Of a DNA stretch of 64,000 bases, positions 16,958-27,102 are shown piece after piece. Position numbers and translations under genes: made by a program. The stretch covers positions 124,001 to 188,000 of the forward strand of contig JWIT01000004.1 in assembly GCA_000949895.1 (NCBI GenBank), in the 5' to 3' direction. This DNA comes from Agrobacterium arsenijevicii (GTDB lineage Bacteria; Pseudomonadota; Alphaproteobacteria; Rhizobiales; Rhizobiaceae). The notes beneath the pieces were generated by a model. It was not told where the DNA came from. It saw only the letters and a program-made list of their open reading frames with translations, and did not search any database. Numbering within the stretch: position 1 is the stretch's first letter; each line of letters starts with the position of its first letter.

Positions 16958-17296
16958 ATGGATATCAGGCGTATAGACGACGAATATTCGGTCACGGGGC
17001 AGATCAGCGTTGCCGATCTCGACGAGGTCAAGGCACTCGGCTTCAAGTCGATCGTCTGCCACCGCCCTGATGGCGAGGAAGACGGCCAGCCGCTTTTCGC
17101 CGATATTGCCGAGCGTGCCGAACAGCTTGGCCTCACCATCATGCATGTGCCTGTCGGCCGTTACGGCGTCGATGCGGATGCGGTTTCCGGCATGGTGGAT
17201 GCGCTCGATGAGTTGCAGCGCCCGATGCTCGGCTATTGCCGTTCCGGCGCGCGTTCGACGGCAATCTACGAAAAGACCCATCACCTGCGCGGTTGA
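16958..17296 (+). CDS. DUF442 (beta-lactamase hydrolase-like) phosphatase-fold protein
   Basis: A 112-residue single-domain protein of the TIGR01244/DUF442 family, related to dual-specificity phosphatases. The active-site-like loop is YCRSGARS near residue 95, with cysteine followed by arginine in the short form seen in this family. In Blh proteins this domain is fused to a metallo-beta-lactamase-fold sulfur dioxygenase; here it stands alone. The ATG at 16958 has GCGGAGG 7 bases before it. It may act with thiol or sulfide metabolism, but no such genes are adjacent. Confidence 0.8.
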   Translation: MDIRRIDDEYSVTGQISVADLDEVKALGFKSIVCHRPDGEEDGQPLFADIAERAEQLGLTIMHVPVGRYGVDADAVSGMVDALDELQRPMLGYCRSGARSTAIYEKTHHLRG

Positions 17297-17344
17297 TCCG
17301 CGCCTTTCATTCGATTTTGCAATGCCAATCAACAGGAGTTTTCC

Positions 17345-17686
17345 ATGACCATCAAGCGTATCGAACCGGGCAAGCGCATGAGCGGCGCCGTCGTTCACGG
17401 CAACACCGTTTATCTGGCCGGCCAGGTCGGTGAGGGCGTATCCGTGACCGATCAGAGCAAGTCAGCGCTGGCTGAAGTTGATCGCCTGCTGGCGGCTGCC
17501 GGTTCCGACAAGTCGAAGATCCTGCAGACCATCATTTACCTCTCCGACATGTCCACCTTCGGCGAAATGAACGCCGTCTGGGAAGGCTGGATCGACCCGG
17601 CAAACCCGCCGGCTCGCGCCACCAGCGAAGCAGCGCTTGCGACCCCGGACTACAAGGTTGAGTTCATCGTGACGGCTGCTCTCTGA
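17345..17686 (+). CDS. RidA/YjgF-family protein
   Basis: A 113-residue protein of the RidA superfamily, which hydrolyses reactive enamine/imine intermediates and forms trimers. Conserved blocks are VYLAGQVGEG near residue 22 and NPPARATSEAAL near residue 88, containing the conserved arginine of the active RidA group. An AGGAG ribosome site lies just before the ATG. It is separated from the DUF442 gene by 48 bases and may be cotranscribed. A strong terminator follows. Confidence 0.88.
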   Translation: MTIKRIEPGKRMSGAVVHGNTVYLAGQVGEGVSVTDQSKSALAEVDRLLAAAGSDKSKILQTIIYLSDMSTFGEMNAVWEGWIDPANPPARATSEAALATPDYKVEFIVTAAL

Positions 17687-17710
17687 GCAACGGTTTGATG
17701 TATAGTAATG

Positions 17711-17747
17711 AAAGGCCGGGTTGCGGAATGCAGCCCGGCCTTTTTTT
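17711..17747 (+). terminator. Rho-independent terminator after ridA-like gene
   Basis: AAAGGCCGGGTTGC and GCAGCCCGGCC pair as a GC-rich stem (one bulge) around GGAAT, followed by seven T. It terminates the plus-strand unit and may also stop the convergent marR transcript. Confidence 0.85.
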
Positions 17748-17806
17748 GCTGAAGGTCCTGCCATTGGAACAAGGGAATTTTGGCGCCGGGCACTGGTGAA
17801 TGGCGG

Positions 17807-18223
17807 TTATTTCGGGGCTGATGGAGCGAGTTGCGCTGCAAGCGCCTTTTCGCAGCCATGCTGCTCGATTGCCGCATCCAGTGCATTTTCGTAAAAGGCG
17901 CGCGCGCTTTCGATGCGCGCACGCCCGTTATCGGTCAACACCGTATAAACGCCGCGCTTGTCGTCCGGACAAAGATCACGAACGGTAAGCCCTGTCCGTT
18001 CGAGGCGTTCCACCAGTCTGGAAACCGAACTCTGGTTCAGGCAAAGATGCGAGGCTAGATCCTGCATCCGCAATTCGCTATCCGGTGAGCGCAAAAGCGC
18101 TTCCAGTGCACGATACTCCGAAAGGCCGAGCCCATGAGCGGTTTGCATCGCTTTTCCAAGGTCGGCTTCGATATTGCCAACGGTCTGGGCAAGCTTCAGC
18201 CACGCATCGTGTTTTGAGGACAT
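17807..18223 (-). CDS. MarR-family transcriptional regulator
   Basis: A 138-residue winged-helix regulator. The DNA-binding region is visible at about residues 45-95 (LASHLCLNQSSVSRLVERLE, then DDKRGVYTVLTDNG for the wing). I chose the start MSSKHDAW at 18223; the open frame extends upstream without a better start. It is the last gene of a minus-strand unit behind two small multidrug-resistance-type transporters and probably controls them. The presumed operator lies before the first transporter gene. Confidence 0.87.
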   Translation of the reverse strand: MSSKHDAWLKLAQTVGNIEADLGKAMQTAHGLGLSEYRALEALLRSPDSELRMQDLASHLCLNQSSVSRLVERLERTGLTVRDLCPDDKRGVYTVLTDNGRARIESARAFYENALDAAIEQHGCEKALAAQLAPSAPK

Positions 18224-18305
18224 ATTGGCTACGCGCTCCTGCGGGAAGTCGGGGAGTATCAGGCCATATGTATGCTCATGCAATAATATCTTCAAGCGGA
18301 CGACG

Positions 18306-18683
18306 TTATGATGCCAGGCGGTGTTCTTCGTTGCTGGGCTTGGCACTGTCCGCCAGCTTGAGCCAGACGACGCCGGCGATGATCACCGCCAGCCAGAACG
18401 CCTGGATGAGGTTTAACGGCTGATCCAGTAAAAGACTGCCGAAGACCGCTGCCCCGACTGCGCCGATGCCCGCCCAAACTGCGTAGCCGAGCCCGACGTC
18501 TATCGTCTTCAAGGCCGTGCTGAGAAAATAAAGCGTCAGCAGGAAGAAGATCGCGGCGGCGATCGACCAGCTCGGCACCGTGAAAGCCCGGCTTGCGCCT
18601 ACGCTGAGCGCGTAGCCGATTTCGAAGCCTCCGGCGAGCAGCAGCATGAGCCACGCGCGCCCTCCATTCGCGTTTTTTGTCAT
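18306..18683 (-). CDS. SMR-family transporter subunit (SugE/Gdx-like)
   Basis: A 125-residue membrane protein with four hydrophobic helices and the essential helix-1 glutamate (GGFEIGYAL). The loop LGYAVWAGIGAVGAA resembles the SugE/Gdx branch. It lies 52 bases after a second SMR gene, so the pair could form a heterodimeric exporter, as EbrAB and YkkCD do. The second ATG at 18683 is preferred because AAGGA is correctly spaced for it. The substrate could be a quaternary ammonium or guanidinium compound; I see no guanidine riboswitch. Confidence 0.86.
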   Translation of the reverse strand: MTKNANGGRAWLMLLLAGGFEIGYALSVGASRAFTVPSWSIAAAIFFLLTLYFLSTALKTIDVGLGYAVWAGIGAVGAAVFGSLLLDQPLNLIQAFWLAVIIAGVVWLKLADSAKPSNEEHRLAS

Positions 18684-18735
18684 ATTCATATCCTTTCAGA
18701 TTTGGTTGTTTGTATGAGGTGCTGTCGTTTGGTCT

Positions 18736-19056
18736 TTACGCCGCGCCGCTGAGGCGGAGGCCGATGACCCCACCAATCACCAGAGCGATCCCGGCGATTT
18801 TCCTCCAGTTCAGTCGCTGGTCGAAAAAGATCGCTCCGAGGACAACAATGCCGACGCCAGCGGCAGAGGTCCAAATTGCGTAGCCGACGCCAACGTTAAA
18901 GATGAGGAGCGCAAAACTCAGAAAAACTGTCGCGATGGCGCCGCTGACCAGAGTAGCTGCGGTCCACCAGGGATGAGAGAAACCCTTGGCATTTCCTGCC
19001 GATATTGCGACTGCGATCTCAAAGATCACTGCGATTGCGAGATACATCCAATGCAT
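18736..19056 (-). CDS. SMR-family transporter subunit (pair partner)
   Basis: A 106-residue four-helix membrane protein with the conserved helix-1 glutamate (AVIFEIAVAIS) and the GVGYAIWTSAAGVG motif of the small multidrug resistance family. It is the first gene of the unit SMR-SMR-marR. Paired, divergent-sequence SMR genes usually encode obligate heterodimers with opposite membrane orientation. The upstream region carries repeated GCATGCACA sequences. Confidence 0.87.
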   Translation of the reverse strand: MHWMYLAIAVIFEIAVAISAGNAKGFSHPWWTAATLVSGAIATVFLSFALLIFNVGVGYAIWTSAAGVGIVVLGAIFFDQRLNWRKIAGIALVIGGVIGLRLSGAA

Positions 19057-19131
19057 TGTCGTTCTCCGTTAGGATGGTCGTATGAGGGAATTGGTTCAAT
19101 CTCCTCCGAGCCGAGAAAGTGGCCTGATGGA

Positions 19132-19196
19132 GCATGCACAGCTTGAAAAAGACGGCCGTCTCGGTCGTGTTTCTTCATTTATTTGCATGTGCATGC
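19132..19196. promoter_or_regulatory. Candidate MarR operator region; rest of the 322-base gap is featureless
   Basis: GCATGCACA at 19132-19140 recurs in inverted orientation at 19188-19196, where it is part of the near-palindrome GCATGTGCATGC (19185-19196). This lies 76-140 bases upstream of the first SMR gene, a likely site for the co-encoded MarR protein. In the remainder of 19057-19378 I see no gene, riboswitch or terminator. Confidence 0.35.
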
Positions 19197-19378
19197 ATAT
19201 TATTTGCGAAAGGTAAGGTCAACCGCTTTGTGCGCGGATAGCTGCGCACGCTTGTTTTCAGTTGATGCGATAGTCGAGCAACAGGGCCGTTCGCGATGCC
19301 ACGGATAGACACCAACGGTCGAGACCGATGCATAAGGCAAGACGTGTGTTTGCGTTTGTTTTGAATCCCTTGGCGGGT

Positions 19379-20143
19379 TCAGTTTGTGATGAGAGTCAAA
19401 TATCTTGCAAACTGATTCAACGTCGTCACCCGTTCCGCGAACCACAGCCGCGCCAGATCGCTGGCCGAGGCGAGGTCGATTCCATCGGGGTCAATGGCGG
19501 TGATTGTCCAGCGCCCGGCTTTGGCGCCGGCAAGAACGGCCAGCCGTGATGCTTCACCCTTGATGGCGTTGAGGCGTGCCGCCTCATCCGCTGCCGCCGC
19601 CATCAACTCGTCCGCCCCTGACAGATCGGTGCGCAGATCGGCGGCGGTGATGTTGCTGGCGTTGCGGGCAGGGCCGCCATTGATCTGCACGCCTTCCGTC
19701 CACAGCCGGTAAAATCTTGTATCGGGAAGGGAGAGATAGAGTTTCGCCTTGGGATAACGGGCGATGTAACGCTGTCTGGCGAGCGGCGCGTCATCAGCGT
19801 CCATCACTTCCGCCTTGCCCACCAGTGTCAGCCGCGGCAGCGTCAGAGCGTCGCCCTTGTTGAAAGGGGCAAGCGTCAGTGAGATGCGCGGATCGGCTTC
19901 CACGTTGCGCGCATGCAGCGTCAGGCCCGCCGCGAAGAAGAACGGCGTACCATCCGGCTCGATGCCGATATTGGTCGCGGTCGTATAAGGGTAGCCGCTG
20001 ACCGGATCGAGGGTTGCAAGTGCCGCCGTGCGGGATGTGTGCAGGACATCGCGGGCCACACGCACGGCCTCGAAAGGCGCGCCGGCCGAAGGCTCGATCT
20101 TTGCGCCGCGTGGGGTGATGACGGGAAGAGCTGCATCCGGCAT
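19379..20143 (-). CDS. HugZ-like pyridoxamine 5'-phosphate oxidase-related protein
   Basis: A 254-residue protein. The N-terminal FMN-binding split-barrel (about residues 25-160; TSRTAALATLDPVSGYPYT) is followed by a DUF2470-like C-terminal domain (about residues 170-250) ending in an RYLT tail. This arrangement is that of the HugZ/HutZ heme-utilisation group, which binds or degrades heme. No heme-uptake genes are adjacent, so a flavin reductase or heme role remains open. The start is the ATG at 20141-20143. Confidence 0.82.
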   Translation of the reverse strand: MPDAALPVITPRGAKIEPSAGAPFEAVRVARDVLHTSRTAALATLDPVSGYPYTTATNIGIEPDGTPFFFAAGLTLHARNVEADPRISLTLAPFNKGDALTLPRLTLVGKAEVMDADDAPLARQRYIARYPKAKLYLSLPDTRFYRLWTEGVQINGGPARNASNITAADLRTDLSGADELMAAAADEAARLNAIKGEASRLAVLAGAKAGRWTITAIDPDGIDLASASDLARLWFAERVTTLNQFARYLTLITN

Positions 20144-20223
20144 GTCGTTTCCTAACCTGTAAGTGTTAGTCAGGATTTACACCATGCCGGAGCCGTGTCC
20201 ATCTCCAAAATCGGAGGCTGATA

Positions 20224-21876
20224 TCAGCTCCGATTTCTGATCTGTGTCAGCGTGCGGGTGGGCGTGATCGCTTCCGCATCCAGCTTCACCTCGATGATGG
20301 CGGGCTTGCCGCTTGCACGCGCCCGCTCGAAGGCGGCGGCGAAGTCTTCGGTTTTCTCCACCGTCTCGCCGTGGCCGCCATAGGCCTTGGCAAAGGCTTC
20401 GAAATCCGGATTGACGAGATCGGTGCCACTGACGCGGCCGGGATATTCCCGCTCCTGATGCATGCGGATCGTGCCGTAGGTGCCGTTATTGACCAGCACG
20501 GTGATGATTGGCAGGCCATACCGCACGGCGGTGATGAATTCCTGCCCATGCATCATGAAGCAGCCGTCGCCGGCAAAGCAGATTACCTCACGCTCCGGGA
20601 ACAGGTGCTTGGCGGCAACTGCCGCCGGCAGGCCATACCCCATCGAGCCTGAGGTCGGTGCCGATTGCGTGTTGAAACGGCGGAAGCGGTGGAAGCGGTG
20701 CACCCAGGTGGCATAATTGCCCGCGCCATTGGTGAAGATCGCATCGTCAGGCACATTGGCCTCGATCCAGTCCATGATTGGACCCATCTGCACCGCGCCG
20801 GGGCCGGTCTGCGGCGGTGTCGACCATTTTAGATAGGCGTCGTGCATGGCGGCCGTGCGGTCCGCCCATGCGGCATTGGCCGGAAGCGTGACGGAGGAAA
20901 GGGCCGCGACGAAATCATCCGGCGAGGCGCAGATTGCGAGATCGGGACGATAGACGCGACCAAGCTCTTCGGCTTCCGGATAGATATGGACGAGTTTCTG
21001 CGATGGGTAGGGAATGTCGAGCAGGGTGTAACCGGAGGAGGGCATTTCGGAGAGACGGCCGCCGAGCAACACCACGAGGTCGGCTTCCTTGATTTCCTTC
21101 GCCAAGGCCGGGTTGATGCCGATGCCGACATCGCCCGCGTAAGATGGGCTCAAATGATCGAACAGCATCTGGCGGCGGAAGGAACAGCCGACGGGCAGTT
21201 TGTTCTTTTCGGCGAAAGCCTTGAAGCCTGCGACACTTTGCTCAGACCAGCGAGTACCGCCGATGATGAAGATTGGCCGCTTTGCTTCGCCCAGCATTTT
21301 GGAGAAGGCGGCGATCTGCGACGGGCCGGGATGCGCTTCCACAGGCGTATAGGGTTTTGCCTCGGGCGCTTCGACCTCTTCCACCAGCATGTCTTCGGGA
21401 AGCGTCAACACCACTGGGCCGGGGCGGCCGGAGGTGGCGACGGCAAAGGCGCGGGTGACGAATTCCGGAATGCGGCGCGCATCGTCGATCTCGCCCACCC
21501 ATTTGGCAAATTCGGTGAAGGCGCGACGGTATTCCACCTCCTGAAACGCCTCGCGCTCACGGGCTTCGCGCTGCACCTGGCCGATGAACAGGATCATCGG
21601 AATGGAATCCTGCCTCGCAATGTGCAGGCCGGCCGAAGCGTTGGTCGCGCCCGGTCCGCGCGTTACCATGCAGATGCCGGGTTCTCCTGTCAGCCGACCC
21701 CAGGTGTCGGCCATCATGGCGGCACCACCTTCCTGGCGGCAGACCACGGTTTCGATGCCGCTTTCATAAAGCGCATCCAGCACCGCCAGATAGCTTTCGC
21801 CCGGAACGCAGGAAACGCGGGAGACGCCATTGGCTTTCAGCGCTTCGACGATCAGTTCTCCACCGGTTCTTTTCAT
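20224..21876 (-). CDS. Thiamine diphosphate-dependent enzyme (acetolactate synthase-like)
   Basis: A 550-residue enzyme of the ThDP superfamily. The N-terminal domain has the activating glutamate (CRQEGGAAMMAD, about residue 48), the centre carries the transhydrogenase-fold domain (about residues 190-325), and the C-terminal domain has the cofactor motif GDGCFMMHG ending in NN. It resembles acetolactate synthase large subunits, but it has no small subunit nearby. Its ATG overlaps the stop of a class III CoA-transferase (21873-21876), so the two are translationally coupled. The substrate is not recognisable. Confidence 0.83.
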   Translation of the reverse strand: MKRTGGELIVEALKANGVSRVSCVPGESYLAVLDALYESGIETVVCRQEGGAAMMADTWGRLTGEPGICMVTRGPGATNASAGLHIARQDSIPMILFIGQVQREAREREAFQEVEYRRAFTEFAKWVGEIDDARRIPEFVTRAFAVATSGRPGPVVLTLPEDMLVEEVEAPEAKPYTPVEAHPGPSQIAAFSKMLGEAKRPIFIIGGTRWSEQSVAGFKAFAEKNKLPVGCSFRRQMLFDHLSPSYAGDVGIGINPALAKEIKEADLVVLLGGRLSEMPSSGYTLLDIPYPSQKLVHIYPEAEELGRVYRPDLAICASPDDFVAALSSVTLPANAAWADRTAAMHDAYLKWSTPPQTGPGAVQMGPIMDWIEANVPDDAIFTNGAGNYATWVHRFHRFRRFNTQSAPTSGSMGYGLPAAVAAKHLFPEREVICFAGDGCFMMHGQEFITAVRYGLPIITVLVNNGTYGTIRMHQEREYPGRVSGTDLVNPDFEAFAKAYGGHGETVEKTEDFAAAFERARASGKPAIIEVKLDAEAITPTRTLTQIRNRS

Positions 21877-23075
21877 GGCGTCGTATTCCTTTCGATGGTT
21901 TCCAGTTCGGCCAGCACTTGTGCCTGATGTTCGCCAAGCTTTGGACTAGGGCGTTCGTATTGCAATGGGGTTTGCGACAGCACGATGGGGGTGCGTACTC
22001 CGGGAATGACGGTGCCGTCTTCGGCTTCGAGATCAACGCGTAAGGCCCGCGCCTGAATTTGCGGATCGGCGAACATGTCTTCGATGGAATTGATCGGCCC
22101 GGCCGGCACGGCATTCTGTTCGCAGGCGGTCAGAAGATCGCGCTTCTGCCATTTCAGCGTCTCGGTGGAAACGATCTGCCGCACCTCGGCCTTGTGTGCC
22201 ACGCGTGCCTTGTTGGTGGCGAAACGTTCGTCATCGGCGGCCGCCTCGATGCCGAGGATCTTGCACAGGCGGCGGAACTGGCCGTCATTACCGACCGCGA
22301 GGATGAGGAAACCGTCTTCTGTCGGCATCACCTCGTAGGGCGAAATGTTCGGATGGGCGTTGCCCAGCCTGACGGGGGCTTTGCCGGAAATCAGGTAGTT
22401 CATGTTCTGGTTGGCGAGCACGGCCGATTGTACATCGAGCAGCGCCATATCGATCTGCTGGCCTTCGCCGGTGCGCATGGCATGGATCAGCGCGGCCTGA
22501 ATGGCGGTGACGGAATAGATACCGGTGAAGATATCGGCCACCGCAACGCCCGCCTTCATAGGCTGGCCATCGGGCTCGCCTGTTATCGACATGAAGCCGG
22601 ACATGCCCTGTACGATGTAATCATATCCGGCGAAGTCGGCATAAGGCCCGGTCTGGCCAAAACCGGTGATGGAGCAATAGATCAGCTTCGGATTGAGTAC
22701 TTTCAGGGTCTCGTAATCGAGGCCGTATTTGGCAAGTCCGCCACGCTTGAAATTCTCAATGACGACATCGGCAGTGCGTACGAGACGGCGTACCAGCGCG
22801 CAGCCTTCTGGCGTCTTGAGATCGGCGACGATGGAGCGTTTGCCGCGATTGGTGGCGTGGTAATAGGCGGCGGAAAGGTTTTCGCCCTCGGCGCTTTCGA
22901 CGAAGGGCGGTCCCCATGCGCGGGTATCGTCGCCGCCTTCGGGGTTTTCGACCTTGATGACGTCAGCGCCCATATCGGCCAACATCTGCCCTGCCCAGGG
23001 ACCGGCCAGAACACGCGCCAGTTCGATGACGCGAATGCCGGAGAGCGGCGGTTTCCTGTTCGGCATGTCGGTCAT
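21873..23075 (-). CDS. Class III (CaiB/BaiF) CoA-transferase
   Basis: A 400-residue member of the formyl-CoA/carnitine CoA-transferase family. The N-terminal block (VIELARVLAGPWAGQMLADM) and ADVVIENFKRGGLAKYGLD are characteristic; a catalytic aspartate is expected in the VAVADIFTG region. It moves CoA between carboxylic acids. I chose the start MTDMPNRK, preceded by GGGGGAC; the frame extends further upstream without support. Coupling with the ThDP enzyme suggests a small-acid degradation pathway. It resembles succinyl-CoA:dicarboxylate transferases more than formyl-CoA:oxalate transferase. Confidence 0.85.
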   Translation of the reverse strand: MTDMPNRKPPLSGIRVIELARVLAGPWAGQMLADMGADVIKVENPEGGDDTRAWGPPFVESAEGENLSAAYYHATNRGKRSIVADLKTPEGCALVRRLVRTADVVIENFKRGGLAKYGLDYETLKVLNPKLIYCSITGFGQTGPYADFAGYDYIVQGMSGFMSITGEPDGQPMKAGVAVADIFTGIYSVTAIQAALIHAMRTGEGQQIDMALLDVQSAVLANQNMNYLISGKAPVRLGNAHPNISPYEVMPTEDGFLILAVGNDGQFRRLCKILGIEAAADDERFATNKARVAHKAEVRQIVSTETLKWQKRDLLTACEQNAVPAGPINSIEDMFADPQIQARALRVDLEAEDGTVIPGVRTPIVLSQTPLQYERPSPKLGEHQAQVLAELETIERNTTP

Positions 23076-23175
23076 CTGTCCCCCGGTGTTTTCTGCTTGC
23101 CGGTTTATAGACGTCTCCCCGCATTGCCGCATGTGATTTTATCTCATGGACTTATTCCGTTTCGGCAAAGGCTCG

Positions 23176-24147
23176 TCAGTTGCCGACGACTCGGCCGCAC
23201 CAGGCGGCGAAATCCGCGGCCACGGCCTGCCAGCCGATCTCGTTCAGGGTTTCGTGGCGCATGCCCCGGTAGATCGTATGTTCGACATGGCTGAAACCCG
23301 CTTGCCGGAAGCGTTCGGCAAGCCAGACGATCTCTCTGCCGTTATTGGTGGCGGCGTCCTGATCGCCGCTGACAAGCAAAAGCGGCAACGTCTTCGGCAG
23401 GCGCTCAATGAGCCTCGGTGCGCGATAGGAGAGTTTGAAAACATCCTGCCACAGGGAGACGCTGGCTTCGAACTGGCAAAGCGGATCCTCCACATAGGCA
23501 TCGACAGCCGCCTTGTCGTGGCTTAGCCAGTCGGCAAGGGTGCGCTTTTCCGGCATCTTGGCATTCCATACGCGGAAGGTTGCTTTGGGCAGGATGGCGC
23601 TCGGCACATCAGAGCCTTTCAGCATCTTTTCAAGCCGCAGCACCACTTGGGCTACACGGCCCATGACGCCGGGATTGAGGTTGGAATTCCAGATGGACAG
23701 GCCATCGAAGGCATCCGGGTGGCTCACGGCGGTGTTGAGCGCCACGAGGCCGCCCATGGAATGGCCAAACAGGATCACCGGCAGGCCGGGATGTCTTTCG
23801 CCGACCATCACGCGCATCGCCATGACATCGGCGACGACCTTTTCCGCACCGTCTTTCCAGGCGAAGCGGCCGATTGGCGCATCCGCCGCTTTCGTGCGGC
23901 CATGGCCGCGATGATCGTGGGCATAGACCTCGAAACCCTGTTTTGCCATGACGTCGGCAAAGCGGCGGTAACGGCCGGCGTGCTCCACAAGGCCGTGGCA
24001 GATCATCAGCACGCCGCGCGCCGGGGAGAGGGCGGAGGGCTGGTGGCGAAAGGCGATGGATGCGCCGGAGGGGGCGTCGAGCCTCTCAATCCGGCTGAAC
24101 GTCAAGTCGTCCGTCGTCTCGTTCATGATTGCGCCTGTCTCTGCCAT
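23176..24147 (-). CDS. Alpha/beta hydrolase (lysophospholipase/monoacylglycerol lipase-like)
   Basis: A 323-residue serine hydrolase with the nucleophile elbow GHSMGG (about residue 120), the acid in SGDQDAAT (about residue 270) and the histidine in GMRHETLNE (about residue 300). The oxyanion region CHGLVEHAGRY is typical of the PldB/MGL group. No signal peptide is seen, so it is likely cytoplasmic or membrane-associated. I prefer the ATG at 24145-24147, which has AAGGG 5 bases before it; an upstream ATG (24168) is possible. It is divergent from ettA. Confidence 0.85.
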   Translation of the reverse strand: MAETGAIMNETTDDLTFSRIERLDAPSGASIAFRHQPSALSPARGVLMICHGLVEHAGRYRRFADVMAKQGFEVYAHDHRGHGRTKAADAPIGRFAWKDGAEKVVADVMAMRVMVGERHPGLPVILFGHSMGGLVALNTAVSHPDAFDGLSIWNSNLNPGVMGRVAQVVLRLEKMLKGSDVPSAILPKATFRVWNAKMPEKRTLADWLSHDKAAVDAYVEDPLCQFEASVSLWQDVFKLSYRAPRLIERLPKTLPLLLVSGDQDAATNNGREIVWLAERFRQAGFSHVEHTIYRGMRHETLNEIGWQAVAADFAAWCGRVVGN

Positions 24148-24274
24148 GGTGTCCCTTGTCATAATCATGGGGTCATAATCGTGCCAGAGGTTGCCCCAAG
24201 GTCCTATTTACCCTACATAGCGGCAAATTTCCCGATACGTACTCTTTAAAATCCGATGTGGAGCATTCGCTACA

Positions 24275-25924
<1,650 letters not shown>

Positions 25925-25946
25925 TCCTTTTCCCGCATTCCTTCGG

Positions 25947-25975
25947 AAAGGCCCGCCCAAAAGCGGGCCTTTTTT
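25947..25975 (+). terminator. Rho-independent terminator of ettA
   Basis: AAAGGCCCGC and GCGGGCCTTT form a 10-bp stem with a 6-base loop, followed by a T-run. Confidence 0.88.
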
Positions 25976-26041
25976 CATGCAATAAATCGGGCTGAAGGGA
26001 CGCACGCGGCAAATTGCGCTTGCATCTGACGCTGCATCGAC

Positions 26042-26057
26042 ATAAAGATATCTTTAT
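26042..26057. promoter_or_regulatory. Perfect palindrome, probable ArsR-type operator
   Basis: ATAAAGATATCTTTAT is a perfect 16-bp palindrome immediately upstream of the ArsR-methyltransferase gene. Its AT-rich dyad form matches operators of ArsR-family repressors, so it probably mediates autoregulation of this gene together with metF. Confidence 0.65.
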
Positions 26058-26087
26058 ATGTTGATTAGCTTGCGAGGTGCAGCAGAC

Positions 26088-27101
26088 GTGGCGTTCGGTT
26101 TGGACAAATTGGTGGATCTCTTGAAGGCGGCTGGCGAACCGACGCGCTTTCGTTTGCTGGCGCTTCTGGCGGCCGGCGATCTGACCGTCACCGATCTTAC
26201 CGAAATTCTCGGCCAGTCGCAGCCCCGTATATCCCGTCATCTCAAGCTTTTGACGGAAGAAGGTCTGATCGAGCGTTATCAGGAAGGCGCGTGGGCCTAT
26301 TTCCGCCTGCGGCAGGATGGTGAGCCGGCCGTTGTCGTCAGGCAGCTGCTTGGCGCCGCATCGCCCTCCGACGCCGTTCTCCAGCGTGACAGCGAACGTC
26401 TTGCCACCGTCAAGCGGGTGCGGGCAGAGCGGGCGCAGGATTATTTCAGCCGCAATGCTTCCGCCTGGGACGAGTTGCGCCGCCTGCATGTGAGCGACGA
26501 GGCCGTGGAAGGCGCGTTGCTGAAGCTGGTGGGAACCACCCCGATCGATTCGCTTCTCGATCTCGGTACCGGCACCGGCCGCATCCTGCAGCTTCTGAGC
26601 GGCATCTATCGCCGCGCGATCGGCGTCGATGCCAGCCGCGACATGTTGTCGGTGGCACGCGCCAATCTCGACAAGGCGGGCGTGGGCAATGCATCGGTGC
26701 GCCATGGCGATATTCTCAACCTGCCGCTGGAAGGCCAGGATTTCGACCTGATCGTCATCCATCAGGTCCTGCATTTTCTCGACCAGCCGGAGATCGCGCT
26801 TTCCGAAGCCGCACGCATGCTGCGTCCCGGCGGCCGGTTGATCGTGATCGATCTTGCGCCGCATTCCTTCGAACATCTTCGCGATGAGCATGCGCATATC
26901 AGGCTCGGATTCTCGCATCCGCTGATGGAAGAGTGGCTGAAGAAGGCAGGGCTTTCTCTGGACCGTGCCGTCGATCTTCATTCTGAACGGGCGTCCCATG
27001 AATCTCTGGACGTCACGATATGGGTTGCCCGCGACCAGCGACTGCTGATGGCAGACGATGTGGTGCAAGAGGCCGTTTTACTTGGCTCCAGGAGGGCATG
27101 A
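26088..27101 (+). CDS. ArsR-family regulator fused to a class I SAM methyltransferase
   Basis: A protein of about 337 residues. The N-terminal ArsR winged helix (LTEILGQSQPRISRHLKLLTEEGLIER) is followed by a Rossmann methyltransferase domain (about residues 110-290) with LLDLGTGTGRIL for S-adenosylmethionine binding. It ends one base before metF, so it likely senses a methionine-cycle metabolite such as SAM or SAH and controls metF. The start is uncertain: GTG at 26088 has GAGG upstream and leaves the operator free; ATG at 26058 adds ten residues but abuts the palindrome. Confidence 0.85.
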   Translation: MAFGLDKLVDLLKAAGEPTRFRLLALLAAGDLTVTDLTEILGQSQPRISRHLKLLTEEGLIERYQEGAWAYFRLRQDGEPAVVVRQLLGAASPSDAVLQRDSERLATVKRVRAERAQDYFSRNASAWDELRRLHVSDEAVEGALLKLVGTTPIDSLLDLGTGTGRILQLLSGIYRRAIGVDASRDMLSVARANLDKAGVGNASVRHGDILNLPLEGQDFDLIVIHQVLHFLDQPEIALSEAARMLRPGGRLIVIDLAPHSFEHLRDEHAHIRLGFSHPLMEEWLKKAGLSLDRAVDLHSERASHESLDVTIWVARDQRLLMADDVVQEAVLLGSRRA

Positions 27102-27102
27102 T

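Noticed and set aside
19057-19200. Guanidine (ykkC or mini-ykkC) riboswitch before the SMR pair
   Set aside because: I looked for paired ACGR loops and the ykkC core and did not find them.
20224-23075. Oxalate degradation pair (oxalyl-CoA decarboxylase and formyl-CoA transferase)
   Set aside because: The ThDP protein lacks the RHEQHAGY-type block of Oxc and looks like acetolactate synthase, and the CoA-transferase resembles dicarboxylate enzymes.
25976-26087. SAM or SAH riboswitch before the ArsR-methyltransferase/metF unit
   Set aside because: The leader is short and contains a DNA palindrome but no conserved riboswitch core.
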